A stretch of 64,000 bases of DNA from Histoplasma ohiense (lineage: Eukaryota > Ascomycota > Eurotiomycetes > Onygenales > Ajellomycetaceae). Position numbers and translations under genes: made by a program. Shown here piece after piece: positions 43,018 to 53,866 of this stretch (the first letter of the stretch is position 1; every line of letters begins with the position of its first letter). The stretch is from the NCBI GenBank assembly GCA_017607445.1, contig JAEVHH010000004.1, positions 5,084,001 through 5,148,000 on the forward strand, given 5' to 3'. The notes under the pieces are model-generated. The model was not told the DNA's origin. It did no database searches and saw nothing but the letters and a program-made list of their open reading frames with translations.

Positions 43018-45074
43018 TTAGGGTTTATCGACGAGCCCTTTCCGTTCGTCAGACGTATCATCATCCACATCACTCCCGTCCTCATCTCCAACAACATAAG
43101 GCTCCTGCTCTCTACTCGACCTCGCCGAAACAACCCGACTTGGCCGCTCATCTAACTCCGCGTCGTAGATATTTACCGCCTCAACATCATGCCCACGTCT
43201 TCTACCCCGTTTATTCGAATATCTAGGAAGGGATCCCGAGCTACTCGATCCCAGCATCGGGTAGATGCCCCGGAACTCATATCCTCTATCCTGGTGCTTC
43301 TGGCGCGATCGCCAGATGAAAACGCCCCATATGACAGCGGCGATGGCGACGACAATAAGCGCCACTTCCCCGGATTTGTAATATGCCTTCCACATGGCGG
43401 ACTTCACCTTCTCCTTCTCGCGCTCGGCGGCTGCTGTACTGTTTGGATGCGCGCCGACGGAGGTTGCGGGGCCCTTTTCGCCGTCGATTCGAGAGTCGGC
43501 AGGGTTGCCGCCAATGTCCGCAATATCAACTCCCATGAATCTGTCGAGCATTTCGCGCGAGCGGCGTGGGTAGTTGAACGGCACCATGTGGCTTGCGTTA
43601 TAGAATAAGACGTATGTCAGATTTCGGGCCTGTTGATAGAATCCTGCCGATTCACCTTCGAAGGTCCAATCTTGTCGTGGCGCCCAGACACCGGGGGAGA
43701 GTTCGAATCCCGTCCCTCCAGACCATTTCATGTCCTTGATCAGGTCTTCAGTGCCGATGTGATTGCATATCAGGTCCTTCTGTCCACTGAATAGAAGAAT
43801 CGGAAGGCCCTCCTCGAGAAGTTCAGGTAGCAGCTCGACGGATGGCTTGGATTTCAGGGTCCTGAAATGGCCACCTACTGCACCAGAGCATTCAGACCAG
43901 CCAGTTTGTTTGTCGCTATTAATATGCAACGCTTCGGTGACATTCTTAAACCGGAGATACGGTTCAATATTCTCCAAGTCAGGAGGCCAATTCATCCCAC
44001 ATGCGCTGTACTCATCTGTAAGACGGATATCATACATGTTAATGCAACGGTTGCCTTTATGTGTCTCGTCGATAATCGCCTGAAGCACGTCTTCACAGGC
44101 GGAAATCTGCACAGTCCCCGTGCTGTCTTCGACGTTCAATTTCTTCAAACATTTTGATAATTTCGCCTCGACGCGGCTTGACGCATCGGTGCCACCTTGG
44201 ATTATTCCTTCCTGATAAGCGTAGGGTAGGTAAGATAGATACTGGTGACGAGGGGATATCCAGCCATTGCCAATGAGGAGCCCTTTGAGTTTCCATCGTG
44301 TCAGCGATTCTCTCTTCTTATTCCGATCGAGAATTGCGCGGGCGATATAAGGAATGTATTGTCCTGCATATGATTCTCCGGCGAAATAAATCTAAACAAA
44401 GAATACATTAATAAAACTATTTGACATGCCGAAACAATGGATAATGGGGGTGGGGGAAAGCCTTACATCATTTTTCTCGTAATGGGGGAACAGCTCAAAC
44501 CATTTTTCCAAGAAAGTTACGAACTGCGAGGCCATCTCACCAAGCTCACTGACATAGGCCTCCGTGCTAACATAGCTAAAACCTGTGCCCACCGGCTGAT
44601 CTACAAATAGCAAATTGGCAAATTCGTCCCAAGAGCCATCAGTATGATTTAGCATATGATCATTCGTAACCCTGTAGGGACCAATTTCCATCAGAGCTCC
44701 GTCTTCAGAACTGCAGCCAGGTCCACCGTTGAGCCATATTACGGTTCGCGGTTTATCGGCAATGTGCTGGTTGGCAACATGCCAGAAGAAGAGGTTTGCG
44801 CTAGTTTTATGGTTTATTTCGATGTGGCTATAGATGAAAAAAATGTAAGTGTTAAGAATGATTGCGCAAACGCCCCCTTATTTTAGGGATATAGCACTCA
44901 CCCAGCATGCATTTGCACCTGTGGGCTATCAGGCTGGCCTGGAAGCGAATCAACAAAATAATCAGCCGCACATTTTGCGCTGACAGCGAGTGAGTTCGCC
45001 AGCGCGAGGAAGACTGTGAGCCATGTCGACCGGGCACCAAATGCTCGGTAGGCTCGAGCTTCAGAGAAACCCAT
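43018..45074 (-). CDS. KEX1: KEX1-type serine carboxypeptidase (Golgi, propeptide processing)
   Basis: Three exons on the minus strand: 45074-44902, 44827-44467, 44391-43018, giving 635 residues. The start is followed by a hydrophobic signal segment (TWLTVFLALANSLAVSAKC). The S10 carboxypeptidase domain shows WLNGGPGCSSEDGAL, FVDQPVGTGFSY, the nucleophile Ser in GESYAGQYIPY (about residue 185), the catalytic Asp in FSGQKDLICNHIG (about 384) and the His in NASHMVPFNYPR (about 446). A single membrane span (EVALIVVAIAAVIWGVFIW, about 520-538) and a cytosolic tail of ~95 residues rich in Arg, Ser and Asp follow, as in Kex1. It trims C-terminal Lys and Arg from secretory precursors after Kex2 cleavage in the late Golgi. 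Potential N-glycosylation sites are present (for example NHTDGS). All three introns borders are canonical. Firm call. Confidence 0.94.
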
Positions 45075-45505
45075 GCCGGTATGGCCTCAACAAGAGGTGA
45101 TCCCAAGGTGGAAATAGGTCCCACGCCACCCTCACCTCACCGAGCGCATCAAAACCTCATGTACAGAACTTTATAGAGTCAGGAGACTGTTCGGGAACGC
45201 CAATAGGAATCGAAATAGTAGTGGAGGACACGCTTGGGAAATTGGACAGTTGATAATATTAATAAAAGCAATGTACAATTCACGAGCGGCGGGCACGGAA
45301 GAAACTAGAAGTTGAAGCAAATAGTATCTACGGCAAAGGAGAGGAGAGGTGATAAACGTGAGCCTCAATCTCCAGAAATGTCACATGATCACAACTCCTT
45401 CAGCTCTGAAGTGCGCTAAGCTATACTAGGAACGAGGAAGCATGACAAGTGTTTTAAATTCTTATATTCTCTATCTTCTGTAAAATCATCTCTATCCATT
45501 CTGAC
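45075..45505. other. Intergenic: KEX1 promoter and SFM1 3' end
   Basis: 431 bp between two minus-strand genes. No open frame of note; it should hold the KEX1 5' UTR and promoter and the SFM1 terminator region. Confidence 0.4.
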
Positions 45506-46577
45506 CTAGAGAAGGTCGTCAAGTCCCTTATCCGAATCGCTTTTAATCAGCTCGATCATTCCCTATCAGCACTGTCAGTGTTTACAATCAAAGCCGGCCG
45601 CAGACGTTAAGCAACCAACCCAACGAACCTCAGGCATAATCGGTTTCCCATCTTCCCCTTTCACATAGCGAAATGGCATCTCTGTACTCTCGTGCTCATT
45701 GAGATGTAGCTCCGGGAAGTCCACGTACGGAATCTCCTCCAACGGTACTGTAAGGAGAAAGGAGGAGGGGTTCTGATTAGCATGCATATTCAAAACTATG
45801 AGCTTACATTCGCATTGCTCACCTTTGCTTAGAGTTACCAGCCTGGTCACTCTAACTGCGGTATCAGTCGTCATTTGTTTGGGTCCTAACCTGCGACCCG
45901 TGTAGCCTTTCTGACGTAGCTCCGAGGTGCGATCTGGAGGGTGGCGCAGAGTAAATAAATATTCGTTAGCCCCAACTGTGATTTACACATTTCATTCAGG
46001 GAACACAACTTGCATTCTTCAAAAATACTCACCTCGAGGGGGGTCATCACCTAGAAAGCAAAGGAGAAAAGAATAGAGGAAAAAAAAAATAAATTAGTTT
46101 CGTCCTTTAATCTTTTCTTGCTTTCCTCACCAAAGTGATCGATTATATGTCGGGACTGATACATATCATATGTCATATGCTCTCAGATTCCTTCATAATA
46201 TATTCGGCAGCACCAGGACATCACCATAGCTCAGCCGTACCAAGTATCCCACCAAACAAGAAAACCTCAAACTCATCCCCATCCTGCGGACGCAGCTCCG
46301 CTTTCGCCGATGGATCCAATAAACATATTTTCTCTTTCCTATCTGCAAAAATTTCCTCGACCGCTCTATGCTCCACCTCCAAGTTATCCAGGGCAGCAAG
46401 CTCATCGGGAATCTTTAATGACTCTGGTACCGATGTAAGGAGAAACCTCACGCCCGCGGCGCTGGATTCTTGAGCGATGCAACCATACTCCAGAGCGGAC
46501 CAGGACCCCAATTCTGGGTCTAGATGCTCGACTACAAAGGTCGCTGTCGATGGCAGCGTTTGAGATTCGTTGCTCAT
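45506..46577 (-). CDS. SFM1: SFM1-like SPOUT protein arginine methyltransferase
   Basis: Five exons on the minus strand: 46577-46241, 46050-46033 (18 nt), 45933-45823, 45747-45629, 45562-45506, giving 213 residues, the same length as I recall for the yeast protein. Segments matching the family: FVVEHLDPELGSWSALEYG, ICLLDPSAKAELRPQD, then FLFGGILGDDPPRDRTSELR assembled from exons 1, 2 and 3, GRRLGPKQMTTDTAVRVTR, and TEMPFRYVKGEDGKPIMPEG followed by a tail ending GLDDLL. Sfm1 is a SPOUT-fold enzyme that monomethylates an arginine of small-subunit ribosomal protein uS3 (Rps3) using S-adenosylmethionine. The cofactor-binding loop core GGILGDDPPRDRT depends on correct inclusion of the 18-nt exon. 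Its start faces IGO1 on the other strand across 1.2 kb. Firm call; exon 2 is supported by phase and conservation. Confidence 0.92.
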
Positions 46578-47774
46578 AGTTTCTCGGATTGTCTCACCTT
46601 CTTGAGGAAGGGGGAAATAGGAAACAGGGAATAATAACTGGATGCTGGATCTTGAGTGTGGCAGTTTCAACCGTGTAGCGAATACCGCTGAAGGGGAAAT
46701 AAACATATAGGTTTAACAGCTCGTTCTGTGATTAAATTGCCATTATCCTTCCACTTGATCTTGATGTTTTCCGTGCGAAGAACAAACTAATTCCTGGAGA
46801 AGAGCACTGAAGAGCTTAAAAAGCGCGGAACAAAGTTAACTAAAAGTCATGTTAGACAGTTGCTGGCAACCAATGAAGGACGGGGAAGACCAACGTGGTA
46901 TTTAGATAAAGAAATAAATAATATAAAACAAAAGACCACGATTTGTGCTTTCTTCGATCCTCTAGATTCGACGTTGCCGGCGATGTGTCAGGTGACAGGG
47001 CGGAACTGGTGGCTCAGGCCCAGACCTTGGAGGGGTCTGCATCGTAAAGTTGAGTCAGTTAGTTGGGGGAAGAATTGGAATGCATCAGACGGTACGGATG
47101 GTATATTATTATATTGTATCCTTCTCATGTCTTTAAGGCCTATGTAGTATGTAGTATGTATATTGTAATTGCGGTACCGATGCTGGTATGATGAGAGCAT
47201 CGTCCCCGGCGCTGTCAAATGACAAATGACCGCCTCCGTGTGAAGTTTACGCGGCCAGGAATCCTCCCAACTCCAACCTTCTCTTCTGCCACCGAACGCT
47301 TCGAACTCCGCATTTCCATTTCCTGTTCTCGTAACCTCAGGCTCATTGACATCTTCCATTCCCCCTCGCATTCCTCGTATCCCGCGTTCTCCTCCTTGCC
47401 GGTGTCTGGGCCAGCTACGGGTAACTTTGGCGTGGCGTGTCGACAGCATCCACCACCTCCTCAGCTAGACGGGGAACATCGACACAACCGTTGATACTGC
47501 GTTAGCCACCATCGTCAACTCTCGTCCTCGTTCTCCTTGTTCCACCATACATCCCACTGTTATACCTTGAATTGAGAATTCTCTGACTCTCGTTCGCCGT
47601 GGAATCATACACGTGATACCTCTTCCCTCAGCCAATTTTAAGCTCTGGGTTAGATCAACATCGTCTCCCGCAGAAGGAGTGGCAGCTTGAAACAAGAACG
47701 GTTTACAGCCAAGAAGAAGCACCCAACGTCTGCTTTCTCCTTCCAAGTTAAAAAAGCACAATAAACCTGGAAAA
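46578..47774. promoter_or_regulatory. Divergent intergenic region, SFM1 / IGO1
   Basis: 1.2 kb between opposite start codons. The IGO1 side (47230-47770) is C/T-rich and contains several short ATG-initiated frames, as in a long 5' UTR. A tandem TATGTAGTATGTAGTATGTA repeat occurs at about 47141-47160. No gene called. Confidence 0.4.
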
Positions 47775-48520
47775 ATGAACCCTCATCAGCAAAACAAAAT
47801 TGACATCAACGTGAGCCCCACCTTGACCCCCATCTGCGCTGGCTGTAATCCGACTGACCCCGCTTCAATATGCAGTCGCTGAGCCCGGACGAGCAACGAC
47901 TATTCCGGCTCTATGGCAAAATGCCTACCAAGAAGGATCTGCTGCAGAACAAGCTGAAAGTACGTCAAATACCGGTTATGGCTTTTTTCTCCTCCATACC
48001 GTAAAGCCACAACCTCAATTGCTCTTGCTCCTGCTCTGTATCAATGAACGTACCTAACCTATTATCTCTCCCATTACCACCAAACCAGGAACGAAAATAC
48101 TTCGACTCAGGAGACTACGCACTCAGCAAAGCCGGAAAAGCCTCAGACGTTGGCGTCACCAGTATCGGATCCCGCCATCCCCTCCCAGAAAACATTCCCC
48201 ACCTGACCGCCGCCTCTCAGCCGCAGAACAGCAACATCCCCAGCCCTTTCGGCAACGGCCAACACTCCAGCCTCCAGCCTCATGGAGTCTCAAATAATAG
48301 TTTTCACACCAGCGTCAGCCGCAGTCCCATCAAAGAGAGCAGCTTCCTGAACCGCGAAACTAGCTTCGACGACGAACCCGAGCAACAGAAAACGGGGGCG
48401 ACGCCCCCATCGCCGGATGCGAAGAAGGCCACAACTGTTTCTACAACTGCTAAAGGACAAGAGGGGAGTGCGGATACTAGTCCGCCACGACATAAAGAGG
48501 GACTTCCGATACGACGATGA
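47775..48520 (+). CDS. IGO1: Endosulfine/ARPP19 family (IGO1-like) PP2A inhibitor
   Basis: Three exons: 47775-47810, 47876-47959, 48089-48520, giving 183 residues. The conserved core is short: SPDEQRLFRLYGKMPTKKDL, then LKERKYFDSGDYALSKAGK, with the Greatwall/Rim15 phosphorylation site Ser in FDSGDY at about residue 47. After phosphorylation, endosulfines inhibit PP2A-B55; in yeast this controls quiescence entry and mRNA protection under nutrient limitation. The C-terminal ~115 residues are disordered, rich in Ser, Pro, Asn and Gln, with a SRSPIKESSFL segment. Exon 1 encodes MNPHQQNKIDIN only. All phases close and introns have normal lengths. It is followed by 3.9 kb without a gene, then a convergent neighbour. 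Firm call. Confidence 0.94.
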
Positions 48521-50532
48521 ATTCTGACAAGGAATTCAACTTGATGAAGTCAAATGAGAGAGGAAGAGAAGGTAGTGAAGCGTGTGTCAAAATGGAGGAT
48601 GGGCTCTCACGAGAAAGGGAACGAACCAATGAACAAGTAGGGACAGGCTATCACCTATTTCTGCCGGAAGGGTAGAAGTCTACGACTCAAAAAGACCGCG
48701 AGCTAATTGTTTCTCTTTCAGTTGTATGGGATCCAAGTGTTATCTTCATTGTTGATTTTCTTGTGGGCAGTTTGAACTCGCACCAATCTTCGAAAGAAAT
48801 TTTCAACTAAATTGCATGCACAACCTGGAATATACGCCGGATCGAAGCAAAAAAGGCATCCAATTAATCCTTCCATCCTCGTCTATTCAACTCAAAGTGT
48901 ACTGCACCCTCATCATGTTGTGTTTCCAGAAGATCCCCTGACACTTCCCTGTCCTCCTTGCAACGCATCTTTCACGGTTCAACTTCCTTACAGTCACTTT
49001 ACTTTATGCTCTGTCTGTCCTCTCTCCCAGTTGCCTTTAAAGCAACAAATGTTTTATGTTTGTCTGTGTTTTTGCGCTTCTTTGCTCTTCTCTTGATTTT
49101 CATCACTTCCTTACTTCATCTGATTTTCATTTGCTTTTTTCTTTCTCCCTTCAACCATTATGTCAGAAACGCACACGGACTCATTACTTTCTTCTTCATC
49201 CTCTCTCCAACTTCCCCCGCTTTTTCCCTTTACATTTCCCCGCAGTCTCGAGTTTTTATATTGCATTTTTAATTCCCATTAACCATTGGCGTTGAACTTA
49301 TCTGCATCTATGTCTCTCTATCGATGTCATGATGTATGTAACCACACTCTCACACAAGGTGCATTTCTCGCTTCTCGTTTCTTTTCTTTTTCCTTTTTAT
49401 ACTTGTCTTCAAATTTTCAAATCTCTCAAGTCCACTTCTTTTCTCTTTTTTATCCCTGCTATGTTGAAATCTCCTCGCGCGCGTATGTTTACATTGTTGA
49501 GCTGTCAACATTCATTCCTAGTTAGTTGACGGGGAAAACTGTCTTATTTTTGCGTTGCTCTAAACCCGCACAATGTTGATTTTTCTTTTCTTTTCTTTTC
49601 TTTCTTTTTTTTTTTTTTTCTTTAATCATCTTCCAACTGTCGATTGCGTCACTCCAACAAACCCCTCAGATTGATCGTTTTCTATTGTCGTTTTTTGCTT
49701 CAGAATTGCGAGAATTGCGAGAATAGCTTAAGACAAGAGAGGTAACAATGAAAATGGAATATTTCGTTAAGAGAGAAAAAAAAAAAAAATCCAAATATTC
49801 AACGATCAAATCAAAACTCACCCACCTTACATACCTCCTCTCTAGATAGGTAAGCTAGGTTGGGAAGGTCAAGCTCCGTTTCGTCACGATCAGCCGACCA
49901 GCGAAGCCGATTCTCTGTCAACTTGACCTTGTTCTCTTTTCTTTTCTTTTTCTTTTCTTTTCTTTTTTTTTTTTTTTCAGAAGTCAATGACGTTGATGCA
50001 TCGAAATTGGGGTCCCCCCGTCCATCTAATCGACCTATCTATCTATGTATCCCTGGTCGAGTTTCGTTGTTACGTGGAGTGAAGAGCGGAGAATGAGAAC
50101 GAAGGGAATGAATCAGTGTGTGTGTGTGTGGCCTGAGGGAATGGAACCAGAGCCCATGCCCATACGCAAATAAATCGTAGAAGAAGAATAAGAGATTGGA
50201 AACGCCCCTCGCGCTTTGGATGATGGTATCAAAACTAACGGAAACCCCCATTTCTTTTGGTCGTAGACTAACTATTATCATTTTTTTGAGATGCAGGGGA
50301 GAGAGAAGAAGAAGAATTTACTAACCCCACTAGTTATTATATCTATCCGTCTTTCTGTTTTCTATTTTTACATCTTCTTTTGCAAAAACGTCTGTTTGTT
50401 GAAGGGGAATGTTTGGGAAGTGTTGGTCGTTCATATTTTGCACACGCCTGCACTTCCAACTTGCCTTTTACTTCAAAGTAAATGAGAACAGTTAACTAAC
50501 CCAAGTGATTATGTTCCCTTTTTGCTCAAATA

Positions 50533-50558
50533 TATGTATGTATGTATGTATGTATGTA
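50533..50558. repeat. (TATG)n tetranucleotide repeat
   Basis: About six copies of TATG/GTAT in a perfect run within the gene-free gap. Confidence 0.9.
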
Positions 50559-50601
50559 CAGTACATTCAGAAATCAGAAAATATAATGACGCCCAAAAGA
50601 G

Positions 50602-50640
50602 CAAACAAACAAACAAACAAACAAACAAACAAACAAAAAA
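50602..50640. repeat. (CAAA)n tetranucleotide repeat
   Basis: About eight perfect CAAA units followed by an A-run; only 43 bp from the TATG repeat. Confidence 0.9.
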
Positions 50641-50885
50641 AGATGTTTTTATCTTAAGAGACAAACAGCAGCGTTCTCATCATCTCATCTCTCCGATCTG
50701 GCTGGCTGGCTGGCTGTTCATCTATCTGCCATGCCAGCCCTCATGAATGATAATTCACCCTCGATTGAATCTGATTTATATCCGATTCTAAAAAAAAATC
50801 ACATGTGCTCTGCTCTCTACTCCCTTTCGCAACCAAACTCTGGTGTGCACTGCCACTCTCCTCTCCTGCCTGTTATATACATTAC

Positions 50886-50887
<2 letters not shown>

Positions 50888-50916
<29 letters not shown>
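50888..50916. repeat. (TA)14 microsatellite
   Basis: A perfect TA dinucleotide run of about 29 bp within the same gap. Confidence 0.9.
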
Positions 50917-50920
<4 letters not shown>

Positions 50921-52417
50921 ATCCATATCTTGCTATAGCCATGGGAAGTGGTAGGCGATAATGATAGAGATATATCGAATGAGACCAAAAAAAAAAAAAA
51001 AATGAACACAAAATGGACACAAAAATGGGGCAACGAGATAGAAATGTGTGAGATGACAAGTAAAAATAAAAGGAAAAGTTGAAGTAAACGGGCCACGTGA
51101 GTACATAATATAATAGACTTATGGGATGTGCATAAAGGAAAAGATCATAGAGCCAAGCGAGGGAATGTGGAGAGGAAAAAACCCCACGCAACTTCTTCAT
51201 TGCCCCCTTCTTCTACCCTTATCCTCATCCAGTGGCCTCGCCGGCGTCCACCACTCCTCTTTGGGTGGGGTTCTTTTCTTTTCTTTTTCTTTTTCTTTTT
51301 TTTGGGGGGGTTGGATTTTGGTAGCCGCTAGTAGCTTGTCTTTAAAAGCCTCCTGTAGAAAGGGATTGCAGGTAGGCAGATCATGGTCTGGGGTTGTAGA
51401 GGTGCCAGTCACGGTGTGGCATGGCGGGTATGGTTAAAGGACGTGAGTGTAGATGGAACGGAGGGCGGTAGGCGGATGGGTGGATGTGCAGTGGACGGAC
51501 GGGGTAGGATAACGTGGGTTCAGTACATTTATAGGAAGAGTAAGTTTGAGACTTGGCCGTGTCCGTGTCTCTGCGTATAAATAAAGCGAAGAAATCTGTT
51601 CGTTTCCTTCTTTCTCCTCGCGCTTTCACTTGTTCCTTTTATTTGATGCTGGACGACCTGAGGGCGATGACGCAGATGAGGGCCGGGTAGGGTTGGGTAA
51701 GGTAAAAGGGAGCAAGAAGAAGGAGCAATTGGGGAAGACATTGTGGAGTCAAAATCAATAGATTGTTTGATGTATCGTTGCGTGGGAGGAATTAGGTGAA
51801 GATGTTATATAGTAAAGCGATGAAAAATGGGAGAGATAGTTGACGACGGAGATAGATGACCGGAGGGCGAAGGAATGAGTGTCAGCGTGACAGATGATGG
51901 GTTGCGTGGGTAGGTTGATTAGATGGACATGAAACCGTAAAATAAAACCCTTCATGGACAATCTGCAAAAGGAAGGTGATTTTTAATTCCAACGGAGGCA
52001 AATCTACCGTGACAAGCTTTTTCTTGGTATGCAGTTATCTTGTGCATGGTGGCATAGCTCGTAGTAGAATAAGCGCAAGTGAAGGTATGAGAGACTCTCG
52101 CGGCAGAAACACAACCGAATTCATTCCCCGAAATGCGTCTCCTCATCACACGTGTAGTTGACTTGGGACTTCCTTTCCTCGAGGTTAAAATTTTGTGGTA
52201 GCCCAATTCATCCTTATACCATAGACTTGCATCTCCTTTCTGAACATGATACCCCAGGCAAAATCGCCTTTGTTAGCGCCCACCTCCCCCCCTTCAATGC
52301 TGCTAAAGGAGGCCGTGAGCAAAGCAACAAAAAAGAAAATCTAAGGCGATGCCCAGATCTTCCTCTCATTGCTTTCGCAAGCATGAGGACGAAATAAAAC
52401 GGTGGAAAGGGAGCCTT

Positions 52418-53866
52418 TCAATCCGTTTTCCAGTGTCCCGCAAGTCCAGAGTCAATATCATCATGTTTCCCTATCCATAGCTCGACCGCGTACAATGCCA
52501 TGGTGCAACCAAGATTGATCCATCTCCAGAAATTCCCGGCCCCATCCCCGCGGTTGCTCCACCATTCACCATTCCCATTCCCCCCCATTGCTTGGGAGGT
52601 GGATGCAAAGTGCTGCATCAACAGACTTGTATACACGGCAATGAGGATGGAAGGGGAAAACCAACTCAGAAGGCCTAGGAATTGGCCAGCGACATCCGAA
52701 TCCTCCAGGGAGGCCTCCTGGGAAAGGGCGCGGGCTCCGGCCTCGCGAACAGCTGGGATGATTCTTGTGGATGCGTAGAAGACGAATAGTCGATAGGTGA
52801 GGGAAATCAGGACCGACGGTGTTACGGCACTGAAGGCCGCGCTTACGACGTTGAAGGCCGCATGGATGATGGAAGGAAGTGTGGAGAGAGCGTGCATGAG
52901 AGTGGTATAGGAAGCCATGATAATAGGAGGTAGAGGAGGGAATTCGGCAGTTTGGGAGGCGGATGCGGAGAGAGGTTCGGTGGCGGACGTGGAGGATGAG
53001 GACTTATAGTCCGTGAAGATCTGGTAAATACACAAGACGACGTAGGCGAAGAGCAGTGAGCTTTCTACCGGGTTTCCTCGTCCACTGCCAATTCCCCAGG
53101 CGCAAAGGAACACAGCACAGGTAATGGAAACGCCGATCAGTGCTGAATCGACGTTACTGATTTCGGGGAACTGTAAGACGCGCCAGAGGAAGTAAACGGA
53201 ACTTGAGATTATGGATGCGGACAGGACTAGAAGGCCAATCTTCACGACACGGAAGAAGTCAGCATTGCAATCATGTAACGTTAATATGGATTAAAAAGGA
53301 GACCAGAATACACATACCATCCAACTATCGCTTCTCCCGCCTCGATTGACCAACCACCTCGTGATCTGTCCAGCGGCCTGGATGACAAGCAAACTGCAAA
53401 ACCCCTCCGCCAGTTGGAAAAAAGGAGTTGACCAGCTCAACAGCGTATCCCACCCACCCACAGTAGCATTCTCTACAAGGCCGTTTGCCCCAAACAACCA
53501 TCGAACAATCGAAGTATCTTGCGCCCTCTTCCCGCCAAACGTGCGCTCAACCCATCCAACCGGGATACCGCCGGTGGAGCTACCATCACTATCGTTCGCA
53601 TCGACGGAGAAGCGGTTCAACGACCAAATGAGTAAAGCCGGAACAATAAGCCATTGTGTAGACCTGAGAATGAGGATCACGGAGTTTCGGGTCCACGAGC
53701 GATCCGGGGTGGTGAGTCTGAGCAGGGAGAAAAAGAAATAGAAGGCAGCCAGGCACAGGGAGAAACCTAGGCCACAGGTCCTGCCACCAACATCGAAGGC
53801 AAGAGGAATCGAGAGGACGATGGACGTGAGGAAGACGGCCGACGAGAAGATTCGGAAGATCCACAT
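52418..53866 (-). CDS. ICE2: ICE2-family ER membrane protein
   Basis: Two exons on the minus strand: 53866-53318 and 53239-52418, giving 456 residues. The protein is a multi-pass membrane protein. It begins MWIFRIFSSAVFLTSIVLSI, followed by LAFDVGGRTCGLGFSLCLAA, the hallmark N-terminal block of ICE2 proteins, and then roughly eight more hydrophobic segments separated by Ser/Gly-rich loops. Yeast Ice2 shapes the cortical ER and helps channel neutral lipids into membrane phospholipids by restraining the Pah1 activator Spo7-Nem1. The start is the first ATG in frame; the frame runs further upstream only from a non-ATG codon. The acceptor GTGAAG|ATTGGC keeps phase 0; other nearby acceptors would break the frame. 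The tail ends hydrophilic, GLAGHWKTD. Family call is good. Confidence 0.87.

Larger units (their letters stand above)
48521..52417. other. 3.9 kb convergent gap rich in simple repeats
   Basis: Lies between the stops of IGO1 (+) and ICE2 (-), unusually long for a tail-to-tail pair in this window (the others are 0.3-1.3 kb). The plus strand is strongly T/C-rich from 48930 to 50000, with T-runs at about 49606-49618 and 49960-49976 preceded by TTTTC repeats. Further right are tandem repeats (listed separately) and, on the minus strand around 51380-51540, a C-rich ATG-containing stretch that looks like a fungal 5' leader. No open frame with recognised family features. It could hide a non-coding transcript or a gene with very short exons. 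Confidence 0.45.

Noticed and set aside
43693..43712. GTTCGAATCCC, resembling a tRNA B box
   Set aside because: It lies inside KEX1 coding sequence, and no A box or cloverleaf could be formed around it.
50602..50640. Possible CRISPR-like array
   Set aside because: It is a simple tetranucleotide run with no spacers, in a eukaryotic context.
50817..51200. 127-codon minus-strand hydrophobic frame
   Set aside because: The Phe/Leu/Tyr-rich sequence and Tyr-Ile repeats come from T-rich and TA-repeat DNA, not from a real membrane protein.
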